Notes: generated by a model from the letters alone, not told the origin. DNA of 16,856 bases from Sulfurovum sp. (GCA_015661795.1 DQVJ01000205.1:1-16856); one strand, 5' to 3'. Positions 1 to 6,404 are shown, numbered from the stretch's first letter. Program-made: numbers and translations.

Positions 1-144
1 AATAAAAATGTGTTTGATGGATATAAACGTGAATGGCCTGGAGATACTTTTTGTACGAAATCTGTACTTGATAGTTTACAGAAAAAAGGGCTTATCGATA
101 TTGATGAAGATTTTGTTAGAAAATTTGGATTACTTCCTTTTTAA
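1..144 (+). CDS. C-terminal end of an unrecognised protein (cut by window edge)
   Basis: Reading frame 1 is open from the first base to a TAA at 142-144 and gives the last 47 residues of a protein, ending in RKFGLLPF. It contains a WPGDTF stretch, one Cys, and an acidic/lysine-rich tail with LQKKGLIDIDEDF. I do not recognise a family. No start codon with a ribosome site is visible inside, so this is read as the tail of a gene that begins left of the window. It lies 69 bases before the peroxiredoxin start, and that gene has its own promoter candidate in the gap, so the two need not be co-transcribed. Confidence 0.5.
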   Translation, partial: NKNVFDGYKREWPGDTFCTKSVLDSLQKKGLIDIDEDFVRKFGLLPF

Positions 145-171
145 TTTAACTTCTTTTTAAACTAACTACGA

Positions 172-177
172 TAAAAT
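172..177 (+). promoter_or_regulatory. Candidate -10 element for the peroxiredoxin gene
   Basis: TAAAAT at 172-177 matches the TATAAT consensus at five of six positions. It sits behind a T-rich stretch (139-160), which is typical of Campylobacterota vegetative promoters that lack a clear -35. A start near 184 would leave about 30 bases of leader containing the AAGGA ribosome site at 203-207. No convincing PerR or Fur operator is visible here; the only dyad is a weak ATAA/TTAT pair at 188-198. Confidence 0.4.
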
Positions 178-213
178 TTCCTTGTAAATAAAAATTATCA
201 TTAAGGAAAAAAT

Positions 214-810
214 ATGTTAGTAACTAAAAAAGCTCCAGACTTTACAGCAACAGCTGTACTTGCCAATGGTCAAATTGTTGAGGATTTCAATCTTATGGAT
301 AACTTAGGTGAAAAGGGTGCAGTGCTTTTCTTCTATCCCCTCGACTTTACATTTGTATGTCCATCAGAAATCATTGCATTCTCTAAAAGAGCAGCAGATT
401 TCAGAGAAAGAGGAATCAATCTTATCGGTTGTTCTGTAGATAGTCAGTTCTCACACTTTGCATGGAGAGAAACACCGGTAAACGAAGGTGGAATCGGTAG
501 AGTTGATATGCCACTAGTAGCTGACCTTAACAAACAAATCGCAAGAGATTATGATGTCCTTCTTGATGATGCAGTAGCCCTTAGAGGTTCTTTCCTTATC
601 GATGCTGATGGTACAGTAAGACATGCAGTAATCAATGACCTCCCATTAGGTAGAAATATTGATGAAATGATCAGAATGGTGGATGCTATGCTCTTTACTA
701 ACGAACATGGTGAAGTATGTCCAGCTGGTTGGGCAAAAGGTGATGAAGGTATGAAAGCAACAACTGAAGGTGTAGCTGAGTATCTTGATAAACACGCTGA
801 CGAACTATAG
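214..810 (+). CDS. 2-Cys peroxiredoxin (AhpC/TSA family)
   Basis: This is a thiol peroxidase of 198 residues that reduces H2O2 and organic peroxides in the cytoplasm. The family active-site motif P-x3-T-x2-C is present with Pro42, Thr46 and peroxidatic Cys49 (FTFVCPSE). The conserved Arg is at 124. The resolving Cys is Cys169 in GEVCPAGW, so this is a typical 2-Cys enzyme; Cys73 is extra. A GGIG loop (92-95) resembles the GGLG motif of hyperoxidation-sensitive peroxiredoxins, but the C-terminal YF motif reads YL (190-191). The start is backed by AAGGA at 203-207. The gene is followed by a hairpin and then by a Fur/PerR-family gene on the same strand, which suggests peroxide-responsive control. 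No dedicated AhpF-like reductase lies in the window, so the electron donor is unknown. Confidence 0.95.
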   Translation: MLVTKKAPDFTATAVLANGQIVEDFNLMDNLGEKGAVLFFYPLDFTFVCPSEIIAFSKRAADFRERGINLIGCSVDSQFSHFAWRETPVNEGGIGRVDMPLVADLNKQIARDYDVLLDDAVALRGSFLIDADGTVRHAVINDLPLGRNIDEMIRMVDAMLFTNEHGEVCPAGWAKGDEGMKATTEGVAEYLDKHADEL

Positions 811-816
811 TTAGCT

Positions 817-844
817 ATAGGGTGTGTTTGTTAACGCACCTTAT
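817..844 (+). terminator. Hairpin after the peroxiredoxin gene (terminator or attenuator candidate)
   Basis: ATAGGGTGTG (817-826) pairs with CGCACCTTAT (835-844) over 10 bp with two G-U pairs, around an 8-nt loop. It starts 6 bases after the peroxiredoxin stop. No T-run follows, so it is not a classical intrinsic terminator. It may stabilise the 3' end of the peroxiredoxin message or partly stop transcription before the downstream regulator. Confidence 0.4.
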
Positions 845-855
845 ACTTAAAAACG

Positions 856-891
856 ATATAGATAAGTACATTAGGATGTATTTATCTATAT
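856..891 (+). repeat. 36-nt near-perfect palindrome upstream of the Fur-family gene
   Basis: ATATAGATAAGTACAT (856-871) and ATGTATTTATCTATAT (876-891) pair over 16 bp with a single G-T position (866/881) around a 4-nt loop, TAGG. The right arm ends a few bases before the AAAGGAAA ribosome site (897-903) of the regulator gene. As DNA it could be an extended operator with GATAA and TTATC half-sites; as RNA it would be a strong hairpin just 5' of the ribosome site. No T-run follows, so termination is unlikely. The structure is read directly; its function is inference. Confidence 0.6.
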
Positions 892-907
892 ATGTAAAGG
901 AAATTTT

Positions 908-1330
908 ATGACCGACTATGCGAAACTCCTTAAAGCAAGTGAGTTAAAAGCAACATTTCAACGTATGCATATACTCGAGAGCATAGACAATCATGGACAT
1001 ATGTCAATTGATGCTATCTATGAAGAGGTGGTAAAAACACATCCTTCACTTTCTTTGGCTACAGTGTATAAAAATATCATTTTAATGGTAGAAAAAGGTG
1101 TGTTGGTAGAAGTACCTATTACAGGGAAAAAACCTAAATATGAATTGGTTAAAGATGATCATATACATTTAGTCTGCACAGAATGTGGTGAAGTAGAAGA
1201 TAGACCACATAACATTAATGCGGATGCACTTTTTTCTTCTATGACAAAAGACGAAAACTTTTCTTTGAGTAAACAACAAATAAATTTATATGGTGTATGC
1301 GCACACTGCCAAGAAGCTGTGGCATCGTAA
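908..1330 (+). CDS. perR: Fur-family metalloregulator, PerR type probable
   Basis: A 140-residue Fur superfamily repressor: N-terminal winged helix with a recognition segment around LATVYKNI (50-57), then the metal-binding dimerisation domain. The structural zinc site is complete (Cys90/Cys93 and Cys131/Cys134). Candidate regulatory ligands are His31, His85, His87 and Asp98. His31 aligns with Bacillus PerR His37, a residue oxidised on peroxide sensing, and Asp98 aligns with PerR Asp104, which separates PerR from Fur (Glu there). Glu79 stands where PerR has Asp85. These points favour PerR, and its place behind a peroxiredoxin gene fits. A nickel-responsive Nur role is the main alternative, because a nickel SOD operon faces it. 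The SD is AAAGGAAA, five bases before ATG. The stop lies two bases from the convergent sodX stop. Confidence 0.9.
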   Translation: MTDYAKLLKASELKATFQRMHILESIDNHGHMSIDAIYEEVVKTHPSLSLATVYKNIILMVEKGVLVEVPITGKKPKYELVKDDHIHLVCTECGEVEDRPHNINADALFSSMTKDENFSLSKQQINLYGVCAHCQEAVAS

Positions 1331-1332
1331 TA

Positions 1333-1611
1333 TTAGAATTTAAAGAGTACTTTGTATTTTATCTCCTTGAAGTCTAAGGCGCCAAAGTTTCGGCTGTCTA
1401 TACTGTACGGGTTTGTACCTTCTACAAAATAAGCAGTATCAATCACATTTTTCACTTTTTTTATCATAAGCCCATAGTGCTCTTTTTCAAAAACTACGGT
1501 ATCATTTATGTTAATCGAAGTGTTTTTAAAGATCTTCTGGCAAACGACTCTTTCTCCATTTTTATAGTATGGATAAAGAGAATCACCAGATATTTTAAAA
1601 ATTTTAAGCAT
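1333..1611 (-). CDS. sodX: Nickel superoxide dismutase maturation protease (S26 signal-peptidase-like)
   Basis: A 92-residue soluble S26-type serine protease fold. The catalytic Ser is Ser11 in SGDSLYP, the general-base Lys is Lys51 or Lys52 in LMIKKVK, and the C-terminal box EGTNPYSIDSRNFG (64-77) matches the GDN-x-SxDSRxxG block of signal peptidase I. It lacks the membrane anchor of a secretory leader peptidase, as SodX proteins do. In the NiSOD system SodX removes the short N-terminal leader so that His1 becomes the free N-terminus that binds nickel. Its ATG overlaps the sodN stop by one base (TAATG), implying translational coupling. The function rests on motif plus neighbour; alone it could be taken for a LexA/S24-like peptidase, but no DNA-binding domain is present. 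Confidence 0.88.
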   Translation of the reverse strand: MLKIFKISGDSLYPYYKNGERVVCQKIFKNTSININDTVVFEKEHYGLMIKKVKNVIDTAYFVEGTNPYSIDSRNFGALDFKEIKYKVLFKF

Positions 1612-2066
1612 TAAAGCACAGGATAAACCACATCTTCATTGGGTGCATAAGGCGATTTGGCTACTTTGGTTTTAACCCCTTTTATTTTCCAAAATATTTC
1701 TGCAAATTTATTTACTTCTGTTAAAAGCTCCATCGCTTTATCACGTGAGGTATGTTGCTTTGCAGCTCCTCCTAACATCATAATATTATGAACAATAGTA
1801 TGGATTTCAGGGTTTTCCGCAATTTGAGGAGGCTTAATAAAGTCACCCCAAATAATACGAATTTCATCTTTACACTTGAGAGCTTCTGATTCTTTTACAG
1901 CAACATACCTTGCCATACTGTTATGGTACGCAAGGTCATTACCTTCTGCAGCATGCATAAGGTCAACCATCCTAACTACTGAAAGCGCAGCAATTTGCGC
2001 GACAATCGGGTCATAAATTCCACAAGGCACATCACAATGTGCTTTTACTTCACTTGATTTAAACAT
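1611..2066 (-). CDS. sodN: Nickel-dependent superoxide dismutase precursor
   Basis: A 151-residue NiSOD precursor. The nickel hook HCDVPCGIY follows a 9-residue leader (MFKSSEVKA). After cleavage, His1 and Cys2 plus Cys6 of the mature protein (precursor 10, 11, 15) bind Ni, and Tyr9 (18) lines the active site. The remaining helix-bundle sequence also fits the family (RYVAVKE, IIWGDFIKPP, MMLGGAAK, FAEIFWKIKG). It dismutates superoxide to O2 and H2O2, probably in the cytoplasm, since no export signal is seen. The start is set at 2066 because AAAGGA lies six bases upstream; the ATG at 2081 overlaps that ribosome site and would add five residues. A -10 candidate TATACT lies at 2099-2104. Cys65 is additional. 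No iron or manganese SOD is present in the window. Confidence 0.95.
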   Translation of the reverse strand: MFKSSEVKAHCDVPCGIYDPIVAQIAALSVVRMVDLMHAAEGNDLAYHNSMARYVAVKESEALKCKDEIRIIWGDFIKPPQIAENPEIHTIVHNIMMLGGAAKQHTSRDKAMELLTEVNKFAEIFWKIKGVKTKVAKSPYAPNEDVVYPVL

Positions 2067-2098
2067 TAAGTATCCTTTCATATAATATTTATATATTT

Positions 2099-2104
2099 AG
2101 TATA
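2099..2104 (-). promoter_or_regulatory. Candidate -10 element for sodN-sodX
   Basis: On the minus strand TATACT (2104 to 2099) lies about 33 bases before the sodN start at 2066, in a very AT-rich spacer. A perfect 10-bp palindrome AACTTAAGTT lies at 2125-2134, where an operator could sit, but I can match it to no known Fur, PerR or Nur consensus. The spacer between yggS and sodN is about 110 bases and holds no other gene. Confidence 0.35.
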
Positions 2105-2145
2105 GTTATAAAAAGATAAGAATAAACTTAAGTTACTAAGTGTTA

Positions 2146-2166
2146 CCTCAAAGAGGAAATCTTTGA
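2146..2166 (-). terminator. Small hairpin downstream of yggS (weak terminator candidate)
   Basis: TCAAAGA (2148-2154) and TCTTTGA (2160-2166) form a perfect 7-bp stem with a 5-nt loop; an overlapping CCTC/GAGG pair (2146-2156) is an alternative fold. It starts about 12 bases past the yggS stop. In the direction of yggS transcription the T-run precedes the stem rather than following it, so intrinsic termination is doubtful. Confidence 0.25.
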
Positions 2167-2178
2167 AAATATAAAAAA

Positions 2179-2865
2179 TTATTTAAAGAGTAAAGATCCT
2201 ATACGTACAAGGTTTGAACCACACTTAATCGCAAGTTCATAATCTGCACTCATACCCATGGAACAGATACTTGCGCCTTCTTTTTGTAGTTTCTCATAAA
2301 TAGTATAGGTACTTTCAAAACTTTTTTGTATGAGTGAAGTATCTTCTGAATGTGCACCTATTGTCATAATACCTTTAAGGTTTATATTAGGACATGTTTC
2401 ATTGATTCTTTGATACATATCATAACTTTCATCACTAGAAAAACCTGACTTACTTGATTCATTCGCTGCATTAATTTGTAAAAGACAGTTCATTTTGCTC
2501 TCTTTTGCTAAAAGTTTTTTGTTAAGTTCTATAGCAAGATCCAAACTGTCTAACGATTGCATAAGTACTGGATGTAGGTCAATAAGATTATTGATTTTAT
2601 TTTTTTGCAAGGAACCTATCATATGCCATTGTAAAGGTAACTCTTCAAGGGTTTGCATACGATCCTTGAGTTGTTGGACTTGATTTTCTCCAAATGCACG
2701 TTGTCCTAATTCATAGAGTGTTGCAATGTTTTCTACTTCTGTATATTTTCCTATGGCGACAAGCTGTACAATATGATGTTCACTTACAGTGATACGTGCT
2801 TGTTCAATGTTCCAAATAATTTTATCCAGATTACCTCTTAAGTGTTCTTTGTCTAAACTTTTCAT
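2179..2865 (-). CDS. yggS: YggS/PROSC-family pyridoxal phosphate homeostasis protein
   Basis: A single-domain PLP-binding TIM-barrel protein of 228 residues, the normal family length. The PLP Lys is Lys40 in QLVAIGKYTE, the slot of the usual LVAVSKT motif. Other family blocks are FGENQVQ (58-64), WHMIGSLQKNKI near 80-91, and the C-terminal SMGMSADYELAI...GSNLVRIGS phosphate-binding region. Such proteins hold and deliver PLP and keep free PLP balanced; they lack the second domain of true alanine racemases. The gene starts four bases after the rseP stop on the same strand, so the two are almost certainly one transcript. Confidence 0.93.
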   Translation of the reverse strand: MKSLDKEHLRGNLDKIIWNIEQARITVSEHHIVQLVAIGKYTEVENIATLYELGQRAFGENQVQQLKDRMQTLEELPLQWHMIGSLQKNKINNLIDLHPVLMQSLDSLDLAIELNKKLLAKESKMNCLLQINAANESSKSGFSSDESYDMYQRINETCPNINLKGIMTIGAHSEDTSLIQKSFESTYTIYEKLQKEGASICSMGMSADYELAIKCGSNLVRIGSLLFK

Positions 2866-2869
2866 TTCT

Positions 2870-3922
2870 TTATCCTATTAATCGATTAATATCATTGTAC
2901 AGCCCTAACAGCATAAGTGAAATAAGTATAACCCATCCAGCAATGGTAATATACATCATTACACTTTCACTAGCCGTTTTTCCTGTAAACATTTCATAGA
3001 GGTTGAACATAATATGCCCACCATCTAGAGCAGGGATGGGGAGCAAGTTTAAAACCCCTAGGTTCACTGAAATCAGTGCCGTAAAAAAGAAGAGTGCCAA
3101 AATACCTGCAGAACTTGCTTGGGCAGTGACATCTACTATGGTAATGATACCACCAAGCTTATCTGTGCCTACAACACCTGTAAGGATTTTTTCTACACTT
3201 TGTACGATGAGAAAAGAAGCTTTTTTTGTCTCTTCCCATGCATAGTCAAGTCCATCGAGCAATCCAAAAGAAACGGTTGTTTGTTCTCCTGATGGACTAA
3301 TACCTATGATACGCCTTGTGATTGTTTCACCAAAAATATTTTTATCATTTATTATTTTTGGTATAAGTTGTAGGGTAAGAAGTGTCTGCTTACGTTCAAT
3401 AAGGAGAGTAATAGTGTCTTTAGAATCATTGATATGCTTCCCTATATTTTTCCAATACATAATATTGATACCATTAATTTGAATGATTTTATCATTTTTT
3501 TGAATACCCGCAGTATAAGCGGGTGTATTTTCTTCTACTGAACCTACATAAGGAAGTAACTTTGGTACACCAATATTTGCTATGGCAAAATAAAGTATAA
3601 AAGCCAGTAGAAAATTGGCAAATGGGCCTGCTAATAAAATAACAATACGTTGCCATGGTTTTTTACTGTTATATGAATCATCATCATAGGATATGTGAGT
3701 AGGGTCAGTATCATCTTGACCTTTCATTTTTACATAACCACCCAGTGGAATAGCAGAAATACTCCATTGTGTTTTACCAATTATTCTTGAGTAGAGCTTT
3801 TTCCCAAATCCTATGCTAAAGACATCAACTTGTACACCAAAGTAACGTGCGGCTGTAAAGTGTCCGAGCTCATGAAAAAAAATAAGTATGGATAAAATGA
3901 TAATTGCAACTAAAATGCCCAT
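2870..3922 (-). CDS. rseP: RseP-family site-2 protease (M50 zinc metalloprotease)
   Basis: A 350-residue inner-membrane intramembrane protease. The zinc motif HELGH is at residues 17-21 in the first membrane helix. A periplasmic PDZ domain occupies roughly residues 105-185 (YVGSVEENTPAYTAGIQKNDKIIQING region), and the third ligand is Asp300 in PALDGGH. One PDZ domain rather than the two of E. coli RseP gives the shorter length. It cleaves membrane-embedded substrates such as anti-sigma factors or leftover signal peptides; the substrate here is unknown. The SD AGAGGAA stands four bases before ATG, and a TATAAT box lies at 3949-3954. In Campylobacter, as I recall, the homologue sits next to pgsA; here feoBA and a porin lie between them. 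Confidence 0.93.
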   Translation of the reverse strand: MGILVAIIILSILIFFHELGHFTAARYFGVQVDVFSIGFGKKLYSRIIGKTQWSISAIPLGGYVKMKGQDDTDPTHISYDDDSYNSKKPWQRIVILLAGPFANFLLAFILYFAIANIGVPKLLPYVGSVEENTPAYTAGIQKNDKIIQINGINIMYWKNIGKHINDSKDTITLLIERKQTLLTLQLIPKIINDKNIFGETITRRIIGISPSGEQTTVSFGLLDGLDYAWEETKKASFLIVQSVEKILTGVVGTDKLGGIITIVDVTAQASSAGILALFFFTALISVNLGVLNLLPIPALDGGHIMFNLYEMFTGKTASESVMMYITIAGWVILISLMLLGLYNDINRLIG

Positions 3923-3948
3923 GAAGTTCCTCTATGTAAATATAGTGA

Positions 3949-3956
3949 ATTATAGC
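3949..3956 (-). promoter_or_regulatory. Promoter -10 for rseP-yggS
   Basis: The minus strand reads GCTATAAT, a perfect TATAAT hexamer at 3954 to 3949, about 27 bases before the rseP start. No clear TTGACA lies upstream, only a T-run (GTTTTT). A start near 3942 gives a short leader that includes the GAGGAA ribosome site. Confidence 0.6.
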
Positions 3957-4008
3957 TAAGAGTTGTAAAAACTTGATATGAATTAATGAAATAATTGGAT
4001 AAATGGAC

Positions 4009-4236
4009 TTATAGTATTTTTTCTACTTCTATTTTCTGGGCTTCATTTGCTCGCAGGGCTATATATGTAGAACCTACCTTTATCTCAACTGTTTGTTTGC
4101 CAAGTGAATAACCTTTGACTATCAGTTCTTCACCTTTCATAATCCCAAATGAGTTTAAACGGTCTTTGAGCGCTTTTTCTGCATGTATTTTGAGAATGAT
4201 TACTTTATCATCTTTTTTTAAATCAATTAAGTTCAT
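4009..4236 (-). CDS. feoA: FeoA-type SH3-like protein of ferrous iron transport
   Basis: A 75-residue protein with the FeoA fold: an opening DLKKDDKVIILKI, then RLNSFGIMKGEELIVKGYSLGKQTVEIKVGSTYIALRANEAQKIEV, matching the family G-(I/L)-x-x-G and LR-x-x-EA-x-x-I pattern. The start is placed at 4236 because GGAG at 4242-4245 lies five bases upstream. A longer open frame to 4383 only shadows the end of feoB. FeoA is a small cytoplasmic partner thought to assist the FeoB G domain. It starts 11 bases after feoB, so the pair is co-transcribed, but in the order feoB-feoA, the reverse of the common feoAB arrangement. No FeoC is seen. Confidence 0.9.
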   Translation of the reverse strand: MNLIDLKKDDKVIILKIHAEKALKDRLNSFGIMKGEELIVKGYSLGKQTVEIKVGSTYIALRANEAQKIEVEKIL

Positions 4237-4247
4237 ATCTTCTCCAT

Positions 4248-6365
4248 TTAGATGAGTATCAGGGTAACACGATAGGCTATAAAACTTAAAACCCAAGCTG
4301 TCATGGTTGTTGAAAGAAAGAGATATAGAAGATATTTCCATCCACCAGCTTCTCGTGCAAATACCATAGATGCAGCCAAACAAGGTAGGTAAATCATAAC
4401 AAAAACAATAAAAGCAATCGCTGAAGCAAATGGTATATTTGCTTTAATTTGTTCAATGAGCCCTGCATTTCCTTCATCGACATCATCTCCAAGTGCATAA
4501 AGTACACCTAATGTTGAAACAACAATCTCTTTCGCAGCCAGTCCTGTTTCAAGTGCTACAGCCATACGCCAATCAAAGCCAAGTGGTGCAAAAAATGGTT
4601 CTGATGCATGTCCGATTTTTCCTAGATAACTTTGTTCAAGAAGGGCAAGTGACAATTCATTGGCAAGCATAGATTTATCATGATCTGTTAATGCTTGTTC
4701 TATTTTTGTTTCATACTGAGTCTGAAGTGTATAATTCTTGGGATAATTTGAGGCGAACCATATGAGTATAGATGCCGCCAAGATGTAGGTACCTGCTTTT
4801 TTTAAGTATGATTTTGCCTGACCATATACAGTGTGCCAGATGAGTTTAAGTGATGGCATACGATACTTTGGCATTTCCATTACAAAGGGTTCATCTTCTC
4901 CTTTAAAAACAAATACTTTGAGTACTTTAGCAGCGATAAGTCCTAATATTGCACCAGAAATATAGATAACAAATAATATGTTCCCTGCTTGTGTATCTGC
5001 AAAAAATGCGCCTGCAAAAAGTACATAAATGGGTAATCGTGCACCACAGGACATAAAACCTATAATAAAAAGAGTAATAAGTCTATCTTTTTCATTTTTA
5101 AGGGTTCTTGCTGCCATATATGCTGGAACAGAACAGCCAAAACCAGTCACTAAAGGGATGAAGCTTTTCCCATGTAATCCAAACTTATGGAAAAAACCAT
5201 CAAGTAAAAATGCAACACGGCTCATATATCCCGTAGTTTCAAGGAGTGCGATGCCTAAAAATAAAATGACTATATTTGGTAAAAATAGTATGACAGCACC
5301 TACACCAGCTATGATACCATCTGCAACAAGTGACCCTAACTCACCATCGCCAAGGATAGCTTTTGCCTGTTCACCAAGCCATCCAAAAACTGCATCTATA
5401 TAATCCATAGGGATACTTCCCAATTCAAAGGTAAGTTGAAATAAACCCCACATGAAAAATAAAAAAAGTGGAATACCTAAGATTTTGTTGATAAGAAGAT
5501 TATCTATTTTTTGGGTAAGATTTTTTGCTTCCATACCTTTGACGGACATGACTTCCATTTGTACACCCTTTGCAAAAGCAAAGTGTTCATCTGCAAAGAT
5601 CTCATTGAGGTCTTTTGTCTTATGATGTAGGTAAAGGTGATTAAGACCTTCCCTAATAATAGGTAACAGTTCTATCCATATAGGCTCATCATGCATTATT
5701 TTATATATTTCATCATCTTCTTGTAAAAGTTTGACAGCAAGATGACGATAAGTAAAGGAAGATTTATAGTTTTTTTCTTGCATGAAAGAGATGATTTTTT
5801 CAATCTCCTCTTCAACAGGATCAGAATAAACAACTTTTGAAGAAGCAGTGTCTTCTTCATAAACTTGTATAATACTGTTCTTGAGTGCTTCAATACCTTC
5901 TTTAGTAGTTGCTGATGTCTTAATACAAGGCACACCTAAGATAGCTGAGAGTTGCTTCTCATCTATTTGGATACCTTCTTTTTGCGCTTCATCACTCATA
6001 TTGAGTGCAACTACCACTTTTTTCCCGGTTTCTAAAAGTTGAATAGTAAAGAGTAGGTTACGTTGTAAATTTGTAGAGTCTACAACATTGACGATGATAT
6101 CATATTCGTCACTCTGTAAAAAACTTTTTGTTACTTTTTCTTCAATAGTATATTCAGTGAGAGAGTATGCTCCTGGTAAGTCAATGATATGTGCCTCATA
6201 CTCTTTACACTGTGCATCATCACAAATGGTAAATTCGACTTCTGTTTTATCAACAGTTACCCCTGAAAAATTACCTACTTTGAGTTTTGCATTTGAAATA
6301 GCATTGATAAGAGAGGATTTTCCCACATTGGGTTGTCCTGCCAAAGCGATGATAATTTGTTCCAA
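4248..6365 (-). CDS. feoB: Ferrous iron transport protein B
   Basis: A 705-residue inner-membrane Fe(II) permease with an N-terminal G domain. G1 is GQPNVGKS (10-17), G2 is Thr38 in GVTVDK, G3 is DLPG (62-65), G4 is NMSD (122-125) and G5 is SAT (151-153). A helical spacer leads to the gate-containing membrane domain. Its two conserved halves are visible: GFGCSVPAYMAARTL...MSCGARLPIY, and the second repeat with PLGFDWR, TGLAAKEIVVSTLG and YLPCLAA. The start is TTG at 6365, supported by AAGGA five bases upstream and by the family N-terminus that directly precedes G1. A Fur-box candidate lies at 6436-6450 and a -10 near 6405-6410, so repression by iron-loaded Fur is likely. Confidence 0.96.
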   Translation of the reverse strand: MEQIIIALAGQPNVGKSSLINAISNAKLKVGNFSGVTVDKTEVEFTICDDAQCKEYEAHIIDLPGAYSLTEYTIEEKVTKSFLQSDEYDIIVNVVDSTNLQRNLLFTIQLLETGKKVVVALNMSDEAQKEGIQIDEKQLSAILGVPCIKTSATTKEGIEALKNSIIQVYEEDTASSKVVYSDPVEEEIEKIISFMQEKNYKSSFTYRHLAVKLLQEDDEIYKIMHDEPIWIELLPIIREGLNHLYLHHKTKDLNEIFADEHFAFAKGVQMEVMSVKGMEAKNLTQKIDNLLINKILGIPLFLFFMWGLFQLTFELGSIPMDYIDAVFGWLGEQAKAILGDGELGSLVADGIIAGVGAVILFLPNIVILFLGIALLETTGYMSRVAFLLDGFFHKFGLHGKSFIPLVTGFGCSVPAYMAARTLKNEKDRLITLFIIGFMSCGARLPIYVLFAGAFFADTQAGNILFVIYISGAILGLIAAKVLKVFVFKGEDEPFVMEMPKYRMPSLKLIWHTVYGQAKSYLKKAGTYILAASILIWFASNYPKNYTLQTQYETKIEQALTDHDKSMLANELSLALLEQSYLGKIGHASEPFFAPLGFDWRMAVALETGLAAKEIVVSTLGVLYALGDDVDEGNAGLIEQIKANIPFASAIAFIVFVMIYLPCLAASMVFAREAGGWKYLLYLFLSTTMTAWVLSFIAYRVTLILI

Positions 6366-6372
6366 AATATTC

Positions 6373-6403
6373 CTTCAGTGTCTACTGCAATTAATTGCTG
6401 AAG
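6373..6403 (-). promoter_or_regulatory. Nested dyads in the feoB leader
   Basis: CTTCAG (6373-6378) and CTGAAG (6398-6403) flank a segment holding the perfect 12-bp palindrome GCAATTAATTGC (6387-6398) and a small CAGT/ACTG stem (6376-6379/6384-6387). They overlap the expected transcription start (about 6398) and the leader just before the ribosome site. They could form an operator or an RNA hairpin; no known element is recognised. Confidence 0.35.
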
Positions 6404-6404
6404 T

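Noticed and set aside
185..203. A PerR box between the peroxiredoxin promoter and gene.
   Set aside because: Only four base pairs of symmetry (ATAA/TTAT at 188-198) in a very AT-rich spacer; not above background.
876..911. An 11-codon upstream reading frame (ATG at 876, TGA at 909-911 overlapping the regulator ATG).
   Set aside because: The ATG is inside the palindrome and has no ribosome site at a workable distance; the frame is probably a by-product of the dyad.
1333..1611. sodX as a phage repressor or LexA-type S24 peptidase.
   Set aside because: There is no helix-turn-helix, the C-terminal SxDSR box is of S26 type, and the gene is coupled to sodN.
2067..2178. A Nur (nickel) or Fur operator upstream of sodN.
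   Set aside because: No TTGCA-N5-TGCAA-like or GATAAT-type dyad is present; only the unrelated palindrome AACTTAAGTT was found.
4237..4383. An N-terminal extension of feoA by 49 codons.
   Set aside because: It overlaps the end of feoB in another frame and encodes nothing FeoA-like; a good ribosome site marks the 4236 start.
5029..5403. A 124-codon plus-strand frame opposite feoB.
   Set aside because: Antisense shadow; the minus strand has clear FeoB motifs through the same stretch.
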